Assembly: GCF_000365025.1 (NCBI RefSeq) | Contig: NZ_KB823011.1 | Location: 558,001 to 622,000 of the forward strand | Source of the DNA: Robiginitomaculum antarcticum DSM 21748 | Lineage (GTDB): Bacteria > Pseudomonadota > Alphaproteobacteria > Caulobacterales > Maricaulaceae | Length of the DNA: 64,000 bases | Direction of reading: 5' to 3' | Shown: positions 49,153-58,651 of the stretch, piece by piece | Layout of the letters: every line of letters starts with the position of its first letter | Position numbering within the stretch: the first letter of the stretch is position 1 | Translations under genes and position numbers: made by a program | The notes under the pieces: generated by a model | The model's database searches: none | What the model saw: the letters and a program-made list of their open reading frames with translations, nothing else | What the model was told of the DNA's origin: nothing

Positions 49153-50408
49153 TATGTCTTGCCCTTCGTCCGCCCTGCCGCGTGTTTGGACAGCGCCTTG
49201 GCTTGTTTGACCCATTCGTCACGTTTAATCTGGCCGGTAAATTTATCCGCCTTGTCTTCGACAGTCTTGATGTCCGCAGCTTTCCATGCCGCGATTTGGC
49301 GGTAATAATAGACACCGCTCGCATTCAAGTTTGCTTCAAATTTCGGCCCTATACCCTTGATTTTCTTTAAATCATCAGGATCACCTTCTGATGGCCCGTC
49401 TGTGTAGAGCACTTTGGGCTTCGAAGGTACCGCGTCGGATTTCACAGGCGTGCGTTTCCAGGCTTTTGTTTTGGTTTTGGTCTTAACCGCCTTGCGCGGC
49501 GACGGCACATCTGCTGCATCCGACACGACTTCCGACGGTTTGTCGCCTAGTTTCTTGGACGCAGGCTCGCTGGCCCGTTCGGGTTTGGCGGCAAAAGCCG
49601 GTTTATCGATCAGCCCGGCCGACATATCTTTACCGGCATTATCAGGACGTTTTTTAGGGTCGGGATTAGCATTAAGCTTGGGATCCACCCATCCGCCCCG
49701 TGTCGCGCGGCGCTCTTTGGGATCCCACTCATAATAATTTATTTTAGCCTTGGTCTCAGCATTGGGCAATTTAGTGAGTTTGCCGCGGGCTTTTGACAAA
49801 TTCTGGGTGGTTAATACCTTGGTACCACCTTTAGGCTCGGACGTATGCCGTCCATTTTGCGGTCCTTGTCCAGGCGCGCCTCCGGCCACCAATTTATCCA
49901 GCACAGCCTCAAGGGTATCAGCCGTTAAATCCTCGTAATAATGATCGCTTTGAGCGTTAGAAATCTGAACCATCGGCGCGTTAGCGCAAGAGCCCAGACA
50001 CTCCACTTCTATCCATGACAGCTTACCGTCTTCAGATATGCTGCCCTTGGGACCGATTTTGCGCTTAAGCATGGCGATGAGATCATCTGATCCCCGCAGC
50101 CAGCACGGAGTCGTCCCGCAAAGCTGCACATGGTGCACGCCGACAGGCGCCAAATTAAACATCGTGTAGAATGTCGCGACTTCGTAGACGCGGATATAAG
50201 CCATATCGAGCAAATCACCGACTGCGCGCAGAGCGGCCTCAGGCAGCCAGCCATCCCCATCTTTTTGTGCAATCCATAGCGCAGGTATCATAGCGCTGCG
50301 TTGCCGCGCTTTTGGATATTTCTTAACCCAACCCGCAATTTCTTTTTTAGCGGCAGCGGAAAGCGTAAAGCTCTCAGGCTGGCGTATGGCGAGGCGGCGG
50401 GTACTCAT
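49152..50408 (-). CDS. nuoE: NADH-quinone oxidoreductase subunit E with C-terminal helix-hairpin-helix extension
   Basis: Thioredoxin-fold [2Fe-2S] (N1a) subunit of complex I. Cluster ligands are Cys97, Cys102, Cys137 and Cys141 (CGTTPC and CLGSC). The core ends near residue 175. A long Lys/Pro/Ala-rich linker (about 176-340) and a terminal domain (about 345-405, [20 protein letters not shown]) follow. Such helix-hairpin-helix tails on NuoE are known in alphaproteobacteria. A related domain ends RpsB here. It overlaps nuoD by 4 bases and nuoF by 1. Confidence 0.95.
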   Translation of the reverse strand: MSTRRLAIRQPESFTLSAAAKKEIAGWVKKYPKARQRSAMIPALWIAQKDGDGWLPEAALRAVGDLLDMAYIRVYEVATFYTMFNLAPVGVHHVQLCGTTPCWLRGSDDLIAMLKRKIGPKGSISEDGKLSWIEVECLGSCANAPMVQISNAQSDHYYEDLTADTLEAVLDKLVAGGAPGQGPQNGRHTSEPKGGTKVLTTQNLSKARGKLTKLPNAETKAKINYYEWDPKERRATRGGWVDPKLNANPDPKKRPDNAGKDMSAGLIDKPAFAAKPERASEPASKKLGDKPSEVVSDAADVPSPRKAVKTKTKTKAWKRTPVKSDAVPSKPKVLYTDGPSEGDPDDLKKIKGIGPKFEANLNASGVYYYRQIAAWKAADIKTVEDKADKFTGQIKRDEWVKQAKALSKHAAGRTKGKT

Positions 50409-51604
50409 CGGTCGATCTCTCCAAATACGATATCAAGCGAGCCCAGGATCGCGGATACGTCGGCCAGCATATGGCCTTTATTCATATAATCCATAGCAGC
50501 CAAATGCGGAAAGCCCGGCGCACGGATTTTGCAGCGATAAGGCTTATTACTTCCGTCAGAAATCAGATAGACGCCAAATTCACCTTTAGGCGCTTCAACG
50601 GCGCAATAGACTTCCCCCGCCGGAACGTGGAACCCTTCCGTATAGAGTTTGAAGTGATGGATCAGCGCCTCCATGCTTTGCTTCATTTCCACGCGGCGCG
50701 GCGGCGCGATCTTTTTATCCAGTGTCAGAACGGGGCCGTCCGGCATCATTTCCAAACATTGGCGCATGATTTTGACGCTCTCATACATTTCGTCAACGCG
50801 GCAGAGATAGCGGTCATAACAATCGCCGTTTTTACCCAGTGGTATTTTGAAATCCAGTTCATCATAGACTTCGTAAGGTTGATTGCGGCGCAGATCCCAG
50901 GCAATGCCGGAACCACGCACCATCACGCCGGAAAACCCAAGCTGTATGGCTTCCTGTTTAGAGATGACACCAATATCGACATTACGCTGTTTGAAAATCC
51001 GGTTTTCAGTCAGCAAGGTCTCAATATCTTTTAGCTTTTGCGGAAATTGATCGCACCAACTCATCAAATCGCTAATCAGATCCGGCGGTAAATCCTGATG
51101 GACACCGCCCGGTCGGAAATAAGCCGCATGCATGCGTGAGCCGCTGGCGCGCTCGTAAAACACCATGAGCTTCTCGCGCTCTTCAAAGCCCCAGACCGGC
51201 GGAGTCAGCGCGCCGACATCCAAGGCCTGGGTCGTGATATTGAGCATATGCGACAGGATGCGGCCAATTTCGCTATACAGAACGCGGATAAATTGAGCGC
51301 GGCGCGGCACGGTAATGTTCAACAATTTTTCAATGGTCATGCAAAAGGCATGCTCTTGATTCATCGGCGCGACATAATCCAACCGGTCAAAATACGGCAG
51401 CGCTTGCAGATAAGTTTTATGCTCGATCAGCTTTTCTGTGCCCCGGTGCAGCAGTCCGATATGCGGGTCAACGCGCTGCACAACTTCGCCCTCAAGCTCC
51501 AGCACAAGGCGCAAAACGCCATGCGCCGCCGGATGCTGCGGGCCGAAATTGATCGTAAATTTACGGTCGTCTTCAGGATGAGTTTCGTTCATGGATTCGA
51601 TCAC
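50405..51604 (-). CDS. nuoD: NADH-quinone oxidoreductase subunit D
   Basis: 49-kDa-type subunit forming the quinone pocket with NuoB. Conserved N-terminal [31 protein letters not shown] and the C-terminal catalytic [22 protein letters not shown]-type end are present. GTG 51604 overlaps nuoC as GTGA; an ATG four codons on (51592) is the alternative start. About 399 residues. Confidence 0.96.
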   Translation of the reverse strand: MIESMNETHPEDDRKFTINFGPQHPAAHGVLRLVLELEGEVVQRVDPHIGLLHRGTEKLIEHKTYLQALPYFDRLDYVAPMNQEHAFCMTIEKLLNITVPRRAQFIRVLYSEIGRILSHMLNITTQALDVGALTPPVWGFEEREKLMVFYERASGSRMHAAYFRPGGVHQDLPPDLISDLMSWCDQFPQKLKDIETLLTENRIFKQRNVDIGVISKQEAIQLGFSGVMVRGSGIAWDLRRNQPYEVYDELDFKIPLGKNGDCYDRYLCRVDEMYESVKIMRQCLEMMPDGPVLTLDKKIAPPRRVEMKQSMEALIHHFKLYTEGFHVPAGEVYCAVEAPKGEFGVYLISDGSNKPYRCKIRAPGFPHLAAMDYMNKGHMLADVSAILGSLDIVFGEIDR

Positions 51605-52200
51605 GATTTTTCCTCAACCTTCTCATCACCCGGGAGAATGTATTTGGCTCCTTCCCAAGGACTCATGAAATCAAAGCTGCGGTACTCCTGAGGTAAATTC
51701 ACCGGCTCATAAACCACGGCTTTGCGGGCATCGTCATAGCGCACTTCGACAAAGCCGGAGAGCGGGAAGTCTTTGCGCAGAGGATGGCCTTCAAAACCGT
51801 AATCGGTCAGCAGGCGGCGCAGATCAGGATGATTTTCAAAGGCGATACCGTACATATCAAACGCTTCACGTTCATACCAATCCGCGGACGGGTAAACCGA
51901 AATAACGCTCTGCACAGGCGTTTCGGTCTCGGTCGACAGCTTAACCCGCACGCGGTGATTATGCGGCATAGACAGCAGATGATAGACAACGTCGAAACGA
52001 CGCTCACGAGACGGGTAATCCACACCGCAAATATCGATCAGCGTTGTGAATTTCAGACTCGGTTCGTCGCGCAAGAGTGTAAGTACATTGACGATATCGC
52101 GGCGGCGGATCTCGATCGTCATCTCGTCATTATCAAGATTAGAGGAAATCACCGCTTCGCCAAGCTCGGCCGTGATATGGTTGAGAATATCTTTCATCAT
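51601..52200 (-). CDS. nuoC: NADH-quinone oxidoreductase subunit C
   Basis: 30-kDa-type peripheral subunit of complex I (199 residues). Signature segments are [40 protein letters not shown] and [16 protein letters not shown]. It is a separate gene, not fused to nuoD as in E. coli. Confidence 0.96.
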   Translation of the reverse strand: MMKDILNHITAELGEAVISSNLDNDEMTIEIRRRDIVNVLTLLRDEPSLKFTTLIDICGVDYPSRERRFDVVYHLLSMPHNHRVRVKLSTETETPVQSVISVYPSADWYEREAFDMYGIAFENHPDLRRLLTDYGFEGHPLRKDFPLSGFVEVRYDDARKAVVYEPVNLPQEYRSFDFMSPWEGAKYILPGDEKVEEKS

Positions 52201-52212
52201 CCTGCTCCGCGC

Positions 52213-52779
52213 TTAGCGCTGAATATTGCCTTCGCGGCGGATTTTTTTCTGTAATTGCAAAATGCCGTAGACCAGCGCCTCGGCGGTCGGGGGGCATCCG
52301 GGAACGTAAATGTCGACAGGTACAATGCGGTCACACCCGCGTACAACCGCGTAGGAATAATGATAATAACCGCCGCCATTGGCGCAGCTTCCCATCGAGA
52401 TAACATAACGCGGCGCAGGCATTTGATCGTAGACCTTGCGCAGCGCAGGCGCCATTTTATTGGTCAGAGTTCCGGCCACAATCATCACGTCGGATTGGCG
52501 CGGGGAGGCGCGCGGGGCAAAACCGAAACGCTCGACATCATAACGCGGCATAGACGCCTGCATCATCTCTACCGCGCAGCACGCAAGTCCGAAGGTCATC
52601 CACATCAGGCTGCCCGTGCGCGCCCATGTCACCAAATCGTCTGACGCCGCAGTGATAAAGCCGCGATCCGCCAATTGATCGGACATCCCGTCAAAAAACG
52701 GATCATGCTTTTTGGGATCATAGGCCGGCGTGCCCAAATCGCGGGCGGCGGTGCCGGCTGGCATGATAATTTCGCTCAT
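52213..52779 (-). CDS. nuoB: NADH-quinone oxidoreductase subunit B
   Basis: Carries the terminal [4Fe-4S] cluster N2. Ligand cysteines are in [22 protein letters not shown] and [15 protein letters not shown] 52779 ([14 protein letters not shown], 188 residues) was chosen because AGAGG lies just before it; the frame start at 52797 contains that site. Confidence 0.96.
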   Translation of the reverse strand: MSEIIMPAGTAARDLGTPAYDPKKHDPFFDGMSDQLADRGFITAASDDLVTWARTGSLMWMTFGLACCAVEMMQASMPRYDVERFGFAPRASPRQSDVMIVAGTLTNKMAPALRKVYDQMPAPRYVISMGSCANGGGYYHYSYAVVRGCDRIVPVDIYVPGCPPTAEALVYGILQLQKKIRREGNIQR

Positions 52780-52806
52780 AAAAACCTCTTCGCGCACATA
52801 GACGGG

Positions 52807-53172
52807 TTATTCCCAGTCCAGCGCACCTTTTTTCCAAGCATAGATCAGACCGACAAAAAGCTCAGCTAGAAAAATCATAACCACTGTCCAGCCATAAACC
52901 CCGATATATTCAAGCGAAACCGCCCATGGGAACAGGAAGGCGACTTCCAGATCGAAGATAATAAATAGAATGGCCACCAGATAGAACCGGACGTCGAATT
53001 TCATTTTACTGTCGTCAAAAGCATTAAACCCGCACTCATATGTCGACAGCTTCTCACGGTCAGGCTCAGACGGCGCCAAAACCTTGGCGGCCAGTAAAAG
53101 CGCCACAGAAAACCCGCCTGCCACAAAGAGCAGAACGAGAATCGGAAGATATTCACGCAGGAAATCGGACAT
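52807..53172 (-). CDS. nuoA: NADH-quinone oxidoreductase subunit A
   Basis: Three-helix membrane subunit (121 residues) and first gene of the nuo operon. The [20 protein letters not shown] loop and [16 protein letters not shown] helix are the family hallmarks. The 253 bases to the divergent ccmF must hold the nuo promoter, but no clear site can be assigned by eye. Confidence 0.96.
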   Translation of the reverse strand: MSDFLREYLPILVLLFVAGGFSVALLLAAKVLAPSEPDREKLSTYECGFNAFDDSKMKFDVRFYLVAILFIIFDLEVAFLFPWAVSLEYIGVYGWTVVMIFLAELFVGLIYAWKKGALDWE

Positions 53173-53425
53173 AATGTCTTTCTACTCCATGGCGGCGTGC
53201 TTGCCCACCTTATTAACGGCGTTTTTGAGTCGCACCCCGATAGCAGATAGGTCAACACAATAACGGCCTCTCATAGCGCAGTGGAATAGATTCGCAACGC
53301 TTGGCGCTGAAATTCCTTTTGTCTTAAAGCAGGGTCTCAAAGTCGGTATTCAGTGCGCCAATTTGCGCGCCGTGATATGTTCAGCCTGTCTTGCGAAGCT
53401 CCCGCAAGCAGCTTAGCGTCGCGCC

Positions 53426-55360
53426 ATGATTGCCGAGCTGGGACATATTGCGCTGATTGCCGCGTTTTGCGTAGCCATATTGCAATTTGCTTTGCCGTTA
53501 TGGGGGGCAGCACGCGGTCATGGCGCTCTGATGGCATTGGCCAGCCGTGCCGCCTTACTGCAATTTATCTTAATCGCCGCGAGTTTTATAGCCCTGACCA
53601 CATCGTTTCTGCTCAGTGATTTCTCTGTACTGCTCGTGGCTAATCATTCGGCCTTGTCCAAACCGCTTTTATATAAAATATCCGGAGTCTGGGGCAATCA
53701 CGAAGGCTCCATTTTGCTCTGGGTATTGATATTGGCGCTATACGGCGCGCTCGCCGCAACGTTCGGCAAGGCCCTGCCAGCGCCGCTTAAAGCGCGAGCC
53801 CTTGCCATACAGGGCGGACTGGGCGCGACCTTTATCGGCTTCACCCTGTTTACCTCTAATCCGTTTGAACGATTGTTTCCCGCTGCAATGGACGGCACAG
53901 GGCTTAACCCCGTGCTTCAGGATCCGGGCCTCGCCATACACCCGCCGCTTTTATATATGGGCTATGTCGGATTCTCGCTAGCGTTCTCATTCGCGATAGC
54001 TGCACTGATTGAAGGCAAAGTCGACGCCATCTGGGCACGCTGGCTTCGTCCATGGGTACTGCTCGCATGGAGCTTTCTAACAGCCGGCATTACAATCGGC
54101 AGCTTCTGGGCCTATTATGAACTGGGCTGGGGCGGCTGGTGGATGTGGGATCCGGTGGAGAATGTCAGCTTCATTCCGTGGCTTCTCGGCACAGCGCTTC
54201 TGCACAGCATTATGGTACTGGGTACGCGCCACGCTATGAGCAGTTGGACGGTGCTCCTCGCCATTTCCACATTCTCGCTCTGCCTGATCGGGACATTTAT
54301 CGTGCGCTCCGGCATTCTGGTTAGCGTGCACAGCTTTGCTGTGGATCCGACGCGCGGCGTTGTTATCTTGATCATTCTGGCCGTTGTAACCGGCGCGGCA
54401 TTGACGCTTTATGCCATTCGGTCAAGTACATTGACGGGAAGCGTCACCATCGCGACCGTTTCACGCGGCGGGGCGCTTATTCTCAACAATATACTGCTTA
54501 TCGTCGCGGCCTTTATCGTTTTGCTCGGGACGTTCTATCCCCTGTTTATCGACATGTTTACCGGCGAGAAGATCACGGTCGCAGAGCCGTTTTTCAATCG
54601 CCTCTACACGCCCGTCATGCTGCTGCTGATCGTGTTTATGTCCTTCGGTCCCTTACTGAAATGGCGCGCGGACAGCCTGTCACGCATTAAAGGTAAATTG
54701 ATTGCCGGGGCGATTGTCGCCGTCTTGTCCGGGCTGGCTCTTTATGCATTCGGGCGCAGTGCAGGCGCAGTGCTCGGCTATAGTCTTGCCGCTTTGCTCG
54801 CTTACGGCACATTTACGGCTTTTCTCTCAAAAACTCCGGCAGGGCCGAACCGACTACGCCGCCTGACCCGCCTGCCTGCCGCAACATATGGCTTCCTCCT
54901 AGCCCATCTGGGCATGGCTGTCGTCACAGCCGGCATAACGGCCATGTCGACAGGCTCGGCGGAAAATATTGCGCGCCTCAAACCGGGACAAGCCATAAGC
55001 ACGGCAGGTTATGAATTTACGCTCACTGATCTAGGCGTCGGTGAGGGTGAGAATTATCAATTTATGCGCGCTGTGATCAGCGTCACCCATAAGGGCCGTA
55101 CCCTGCCCGATCTTCTGCCCGAGCGCCGTTATTATGATCAGCCCCCCATGTTTACGACGGAAGCCGGGTTTCGCTTACGGCTAAAGGATACAGTGTTTGT
55201 GGCGATTGGTGAGGGCGACCCTCAAAAAGGCTATATTGTCCGGGCCTATTACCAACCTTTTGTAAGCTTGATTTGGATTGGCGCGCTGATAATGGCGCTG
55301 GCAGGGTTCATAAGCATTGGAGATAAGCGAATGCAGATCAATAAGGATCTGACGTCATGA
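53426..55360 (+). CDS. ccmF: Cytochrome c-type biogenesis protein CcmF
   Basis: Membrane heme lyase component that attaches heme to apocytochrome c with CcmH and CcmI. The 644-residue protein has about 14-15 membrane helices and the WWD heme-binding domain at residues 234-249 (GWGGWWMWDPVENVSF), plus conserved histidines nearby. It overlaps ccmG by 4 bases. ccmE, often just upstream in alphaproteobacteria, is not here. Confidence 0.96.
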   Translation: MIAELGHIALIAAFCVAILQFALPLWGAARGHGALMALASRAALLQFILIAASFIALTTSFLLSDFSVLLVANHSALSKPLLYKISGVWGNHEGSILLWVLILALYGALAATFGKALPAPLKARALAIQGGLGATFIGFTLFTSNPFERLFPAAMDGTGLNPVLQDPGLAIHPPLLYMGYVGFSLAFSFAIAALIEGKVDAIWARWLRPWVLLAWSFLTAGITIGSFWAYYELGWGGWWMWDPVENVSFIPWLLGTALLHSIMVLGTRHAMSSWTVLLAISTFSLCLIGTFIVRSGILVSVHSFAVDPTRGVVILIILAVVTGAALTLYAIRSSTLTGSVTIATVSRGGALILNNILLIVAAFIVLLGTFYPLFIDMFTGEKITVAEPFFNRLYTPVMLLLIVFMSFGPLLKWRADSLSRIKGKLIAGAIVAVLSGLALYAFGRSAGAVLGYSLAALLAYGTFTAFLSKTPAGPNRLRRLTRLPAATYGFLLAHLGMAVVTAGITAMSTGSAENIARLKPGQAISTAGYEFTLTDLGVGEGENYQFMRAVISVTHKGRTLPDLLPERRYYDQPPMFTTEAGFRLRLKDTVFVAIGEGDPQKGYIVRAYYQPFVSLIWIGALIMALAGFISIGDKRMQINKDLTS

Positions 55361-55890
55361 ATTGGAAAGCCCTTATACCGCTTGCTGTGTTTGCCGGGTT
55401 TTGCATCGCGCTGGCGATTGGTCTTACGCGCGACCCTGCCGCTCTCCCCTCACAGCTTATCGACGAGCCCTTTCCCGAATTTGAACTGACCAGCCTGTTT
55501 GACGAGCAGCAAACTGTGGATCGCAGCGTGCTTCTCGGCCAGGTCAGCGTCGTAAATGTTTTTGGCTCGTGGTGCACCAGCTGTATTTATGAGCATCCCG
55601 GCCTGATGGAAATGCGCAAGCTTGACGGTTTTCAACTGGTCGGCATTAACTGGCGCGACACACGCGAAGCGGGGCAAAACTGGCTTGCGGATAATGGAAA
55701 TCCTTATCACGTCGTCGCCTTTGATCCGGCGAGTATATTGGCTGTGGAGATTGGCGTTGTGGGCGCGCCGGAAACCTATATTGTCGATAAGTCCGGACGC
55801 ATTCGATATAAATATTCCGGCGCTTTATCGCCAGATGTCGTGGTCAAAGAGATATTGCCCCTAATCCAGAAATTGCAGGCCGAATCATGA
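55357..55890 (+). CDS. ccmG: Thiol:disulfide interchange protein CcmG/DsbE
   Basis: Periplasmic membrane-anchored thioredoxin that reduces apocytochrome or CcmH cysteines. N-terminal anchor at about residues 5-22, then a thioredoxin fold with Cys73 and Cys76 in GSWCTSCIYEHP, the acidic GINWRDT segment and VGAPETYIVD with the cis-proline. 177 residues. It overlaps ccmF and ccmH by 4 bases each. Confidence 0.95.
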   Translation: MNWKALIPLAVFAGFCIALAIGLTRDPAALPSQLIDEPFPEFELTSLFDEQQTVDRSVLLGQVSVVNVFGSWCTSCIYEHPGLMEMRKLDGFQLVGINWRDTREAGQNWLADNGNPYHVVAFDPASILAVEIGVVGAPETYIVDKSGRIRYKYSGALSPDVVVKEILPLIQKLQAES

Positions 55891-56273
55891 TCCGCGCGCT
55901 GCTAGCCCTCCTTTGCATTGCGCTGTTCGCTTTGCCCCCCTTCGCGCAAGACGCTTATGATTATCCGCCGGAAATTGAGGCGCAAGCACGAGACATTGGC
56001 CGCAAACTGCGCTGCGTCGTTTGCCAGAACCAATCTATCGAAGATAGCGATGCGCCGCTTGCCGCTGACATGCGCGTTATGGTGCGCGAACGGCTCGCGT
56101 CGGGACAGACCGAAGCCCAAATCATGGACTACATGCAGCACAGCTATGGCGATTTCGTCCTGCGCAATCCCCCCATACAAAATAATACGCGCCTGCTCTG
56201 GTATGGCCCGCCCGCCCTTCTTATTATGCTACTGCTGTGGTTTCTTCTGCGCCGAAAGTCCGCCGCGTCATGA
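55887..56273 (+). CDS. ccmH: Cytochrome c-type biogenesis protein CcmH
   Basis: Periplasmic heme-ligation factor. 128 residues with a signal peptide (cleavage near FAQ at 20), the redox motif LRCVVCQNQSI (Cys43, Cys46) and a C-terminal membrane anchor (about 104-123). It is the short CcmH form; the TPR domain (CcmI) would be separate. It overlaps the next small gene by 4 bases (ATGA). Confidence 0.95.
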   Translation: MIRALLALLCIALFALPPFAQDAYDYPPEIEAQARDIGRKLRCVVCQNQSIEDSDAPLAADMRVMVRERLASGQTEAQIMDYMQHSYGDFVLRNPPIQNNTRLLWYGPPALLIMLLLWFLLRRKSAAS

Positions 56274-56434
56274 TCTGGCTGGCCGTCATATGCATCGCGC
56301 TGGTCAGCGGACTTGCGCTGGTCAGCGCGCTGCCTGCCTCTGACAAGCGCGTTAAGCTGGCTCTAATGGTTTCAATAGTGATCGCAGTTACAGCGATTTA
56401 CGCTGTGATAGGAACGCCAAATTTCTTACTATAA
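56270..56434 (+). CDS. Small two-helix membrane protein, possible miniature CcmI
   Basis: A 54-residue frame whose ATG overlaps the ccmH stop (ATGA) and so is probably translated with it. It has two membrane helices (about 2-20 and 30-48) joined by a short charged loop (ASDKRVK). The second ends AIYAVIGTPNFLL, close to the helix-2 boundary (GxP) of CcmI, which normally then continues into a TPR domain. Here both the cytoplasmic coiled-coil loop and the TPR part are missing. Function is inferred from position only. Its last 6 bases overlap the convergent gene. Confidence 0.65.
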   Translation: MIWLAVICIALVSGLALVSALPASDKRVKLALMVSIVIAVTAIYAVIGTPNFLL

Positions 56435-57520
56435 ATGCGCAAGCACGAGATTGCGTAATGCGGCGACTTCGGTGTCACTTATGTAGCCATGCACGGAAAA
56501 GCGAAAGCCCTCCTCACGCTCGTCACATAATATGTCATTGGCTTTGACAGCGGCGCGTAATGCGCTGCGGTCAGTCGGCGCGACGACAAAGGCCGCTCCG
56601 TGAGGCTGTCCGTTACGCGGAGAGACAAGGACGTCATCCGGCATATCCGCTGTCAGCGTAGCAATATGGTTCTTTACACGCTCAATCACATTGTCCTGCC
56701 CAATCTCGCCCAAAAGCGTCAAGGCTGCGACAGCCGATACAAGCGGCGCAGGTGACGGAGTTCCGCCAAAAAACCGCATGGCATCATCAGCGTAAGTGAA
56801 CCGCTCTATATCCATTTCAAACGGATTTTCATGCGAAAACCATCCGACATCAATCGGTGCGCAGCGGCTAATCATATCCGGCGAGACGTATAAAAAACAT
56901 GCGCCCGGCCCTGCGCAGAGAAATTTTACGCCCGTTCCCGTCAAAAAATCAGCGCCCCAAAGCGCGGGCGTCACAGGCGCGATACCGCAAGACTGCGCGG
57001 CATCGACTACACTAGACGCGCCCGCCGCTTTGGCTAATGTGCAGATCTGCTCGACAGGCAAAATATGTGATGTGTTGGACAGAGCATGGGTAATATGAAC
57101 CAGCGCCACAGTCTTATCGATAGCGTCCGCCCAGCCCTGCACTTCTGTCGGAGATTTCTCCACATATCTGATTTTAAAGCCGTGTTGCTCGGCCTGTTTA
57201 AAGACGAATCCGATAGTGGGAAAATCAGATTTTGACAGGACGATGACATTGCGCCCCGCTTCACGCGGTAGGCTGTAGAGTATTTTAGTCAACGCCGAAG
57301 AGATATTTGTCTGCGGGCAAACTGTGGATGCTTTAACGCTAAGAAGGCGTGCTACGCCTGCGCGAAAACCGTCCACAGCAGACATCCATTGCGCCCAGTT
57401 CTCACCCGATATCCACGGCCCGAAATAGCGCTCGCTCACGGCGTCTTGAACAGCCTTCGGCAAGCATCCGACGCTATGGGAGAGAAAGTAATTATCCGGG
57501 ACGTGAAAGTGCTTACGCAT
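56429..57520 (-). CDS. kynU: Kynureninase-like class V aminotransferase-fold enzyme
   Basis: PLP enzyme predicted to cleave kynurenine to anthranilate and alanine. ATG 57520 (MRKHFHVPDNYFLSHSVG, 363 residues) was chosen; an upstream start lies inside the dioxygenase gene. VVDAAQSCG carries the PLP-ring Asp173, and TGTGVKFLCAGPGACFLY carries the Schiff-base Lys199, arranged as in kynureninases. The protein is shorter than classic KynU (about 410). Its 8-base overlap with the dioxygenase-like gene supports the assignment; other class V enzymes cannot be excluded. Confidence 0.75.
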   Translation of the reverse strand: MRKHFHVPDNYFLSHSVGCLPKAVQDAVSERYFGPWISGENWAQWMSAVDGFRAGVARLLSVKASTVCPQTNISSALTKILYSLPREAGRNVIVLSKSDFPTIGFVFKQAEQHGFKIRYVEKSPTEVQGWADAIDKTVALVHITHALSNTSHILPVEQICTLAKAAGASSVVDAAQSCGIAPVTPALWGADFLTGTGVKFLCAGPGACFLYVSPDMISRCAPIDVGWFSHENPFEMDIERFTYADDAMRFFGGTPSPAPLVSAVAALTLLGEIGQDNVIERVKNHIATLTADMPDDVLVSPRNGQPHGAAFVVAPTDRSALRAAVKANDILCDEREEGFRFSVHGYISDTEVAALRNLVLAHL

Positions 57521-58259
57521 CAGAGCTCGGCGTGAGCTTGTCGCGTTTTTCACCATAAGTGCTGCCCCACCGATCTGTCATATCGGCGCGAACCTGCCAG
57601 AGATCCGGGAAGAATTTCTGGCGCATGCCGTCATTGAGAATCTCAACAGGGCGACCTTTCAACGATTTCGCCGCAACGCCGATCGTGCGGTAAATCAACT
57701 GCATATGATCGCCGCGAAACTTTTGAAATTGTTCATCAAATTCGGCCAGCGCTTCTGCCACCATATAGGCGTCATCATGACGATAATCGCTGTCATAAAC
57801 CTGCTCCAGCGTACGGTTATCACCGTCCAGATAGACATCTTTATAGGTCGTCCATAAATCTGCGGGCATTTTGAGCAGAACACGAAAGCCCGGACTTTCC
57901 TGCCCGCTGCCATTACCCAGCAAAAGCCGGATTTGTTGATAATCTTTAGGCGACATCGTCTCCAGTAAAGTCAGCTGCTGGCTCATCAATTCCTGACAAA
58001 TATGCACACGGCGAAACAGAGTCAGTGCTTTAAGACTATTGCGCGCGCGCATTTCGTCATTGGCATCCAGAAGCGAGGCCGCGATGAGCTTCATCCACAG
58101 CTCTTCGATTTGATGGACGATCATAAATTGAAGCTCATCCGGATGACATAAGTCCTCCGTCGCTTTTTGACAGGCGAGTAAATGTTCAGTTTTCAGGTAG
58201 ATCTCGTAGTCGAGCTTGCCCGCGCCGCGCATGTCTTTTTCGTATTTTTTCCGGTCCAT
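57513..58259 (-). CDS. kynA: Tryptophan 2,3-dioxygenase-like heme protein
   Basis: Predicted to open the indole ring of tryptophan to N-formylkynurenine. The 248-residue, all-helical protein keeps the substrate-side FMIVHQIEELWMKL (His49), SGQESPGFRVL (Arg126) and the likely heme ligand His185 in FRGDHMQLIYRTIG. It lacks the GTGGSSG loop that closes over tryptophan in classical TDO; that place reads SLKGRPVEILND. It is also about 40 residues shorter than Xanthomonas TDO. It is therefore a divergent subfamily member, and the substrate may differ. Co-transcribed with the kynureninase-like gene. Confidence 0.8.
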   Translation of the reverse strand: MDRKKYEKDMRGAGKLDYEIYLKTEHLLACQKATEDLCHPDELQFMIVHQIEELWMKLIAASLLDANDEMRARNSLKALTLFRRVHICQELMSQQLTLLETMSPKDYQQIRLLLGNGSGQESPGFRVLLKMPADLWTTYKDVYLDGDNRTLEQVYDSDYRHDDAYMVAEALAEFDEQFQKFRGDHMQLIYRTIGVAAKSLKGRPVEILNDGMRQKFFPDLWQVRADMTDRWGSTYGEKRDKLTPSSDA

Positions 58260-58651
58260 TCTTTTTCTCCATCAAGGTCGTAGCGTATAAATAATTCAAA
58301 CGATGACAGTGGATTATGAATGGCCGGTTCGCCATTTACGCAAGACAAGTTCTGCGAGGGGAATGTGTACAAGACGATGCATAACTGAAAGCTAGGCTGT
58401 TTCACCGCGTGTGTAAACAAGAGGGACTTTTGCGCCACTTCAAAATGAAGTGACGCGAGTGACCGGAACCAAACTCAGTTCATTTATCTATGTATTTCAG
58501 TTGTTAGGTGTCATCTACAAATTTTCTACCTACATAATCACCCGCATTCTTACCCATAATTTAAATTATAAGATTTCCGATTCCGGGTTCGACGTGCCAT
58601 GATGACACAGCTTATCATCCTCGCCTGTAAGCTAACACAGGCCAGTACGGA
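58260..58651. other. Intergenic region with one att-like repeat copy
   Basis: 392 bases between the dioxygenase-like gene and the carboxypeptidase gene. It holds the promoter side of the dioxygenase gene and the first copy of a 39-base direct repeat (see next entry). The rest is AT-rich, with no convincing gene or RNA seen. Confidence 0.6.
58435..58473 (-). repeat. 39-base direct repeat, copy A (tRNA-3'-end-like)
   Basis: Matches copy B at 60193-60231 in 34 of 39 positions, same orientation. It contains the palindrome CACTTCA-AAA-TGAAGTG followed by CGCGAGTGAC. Read on the minus strand the second half resembles the T-loop, T-stem and acceptor end of a tRNA, but with decay (TCA in place of CCA). 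Confidence 0.6.
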
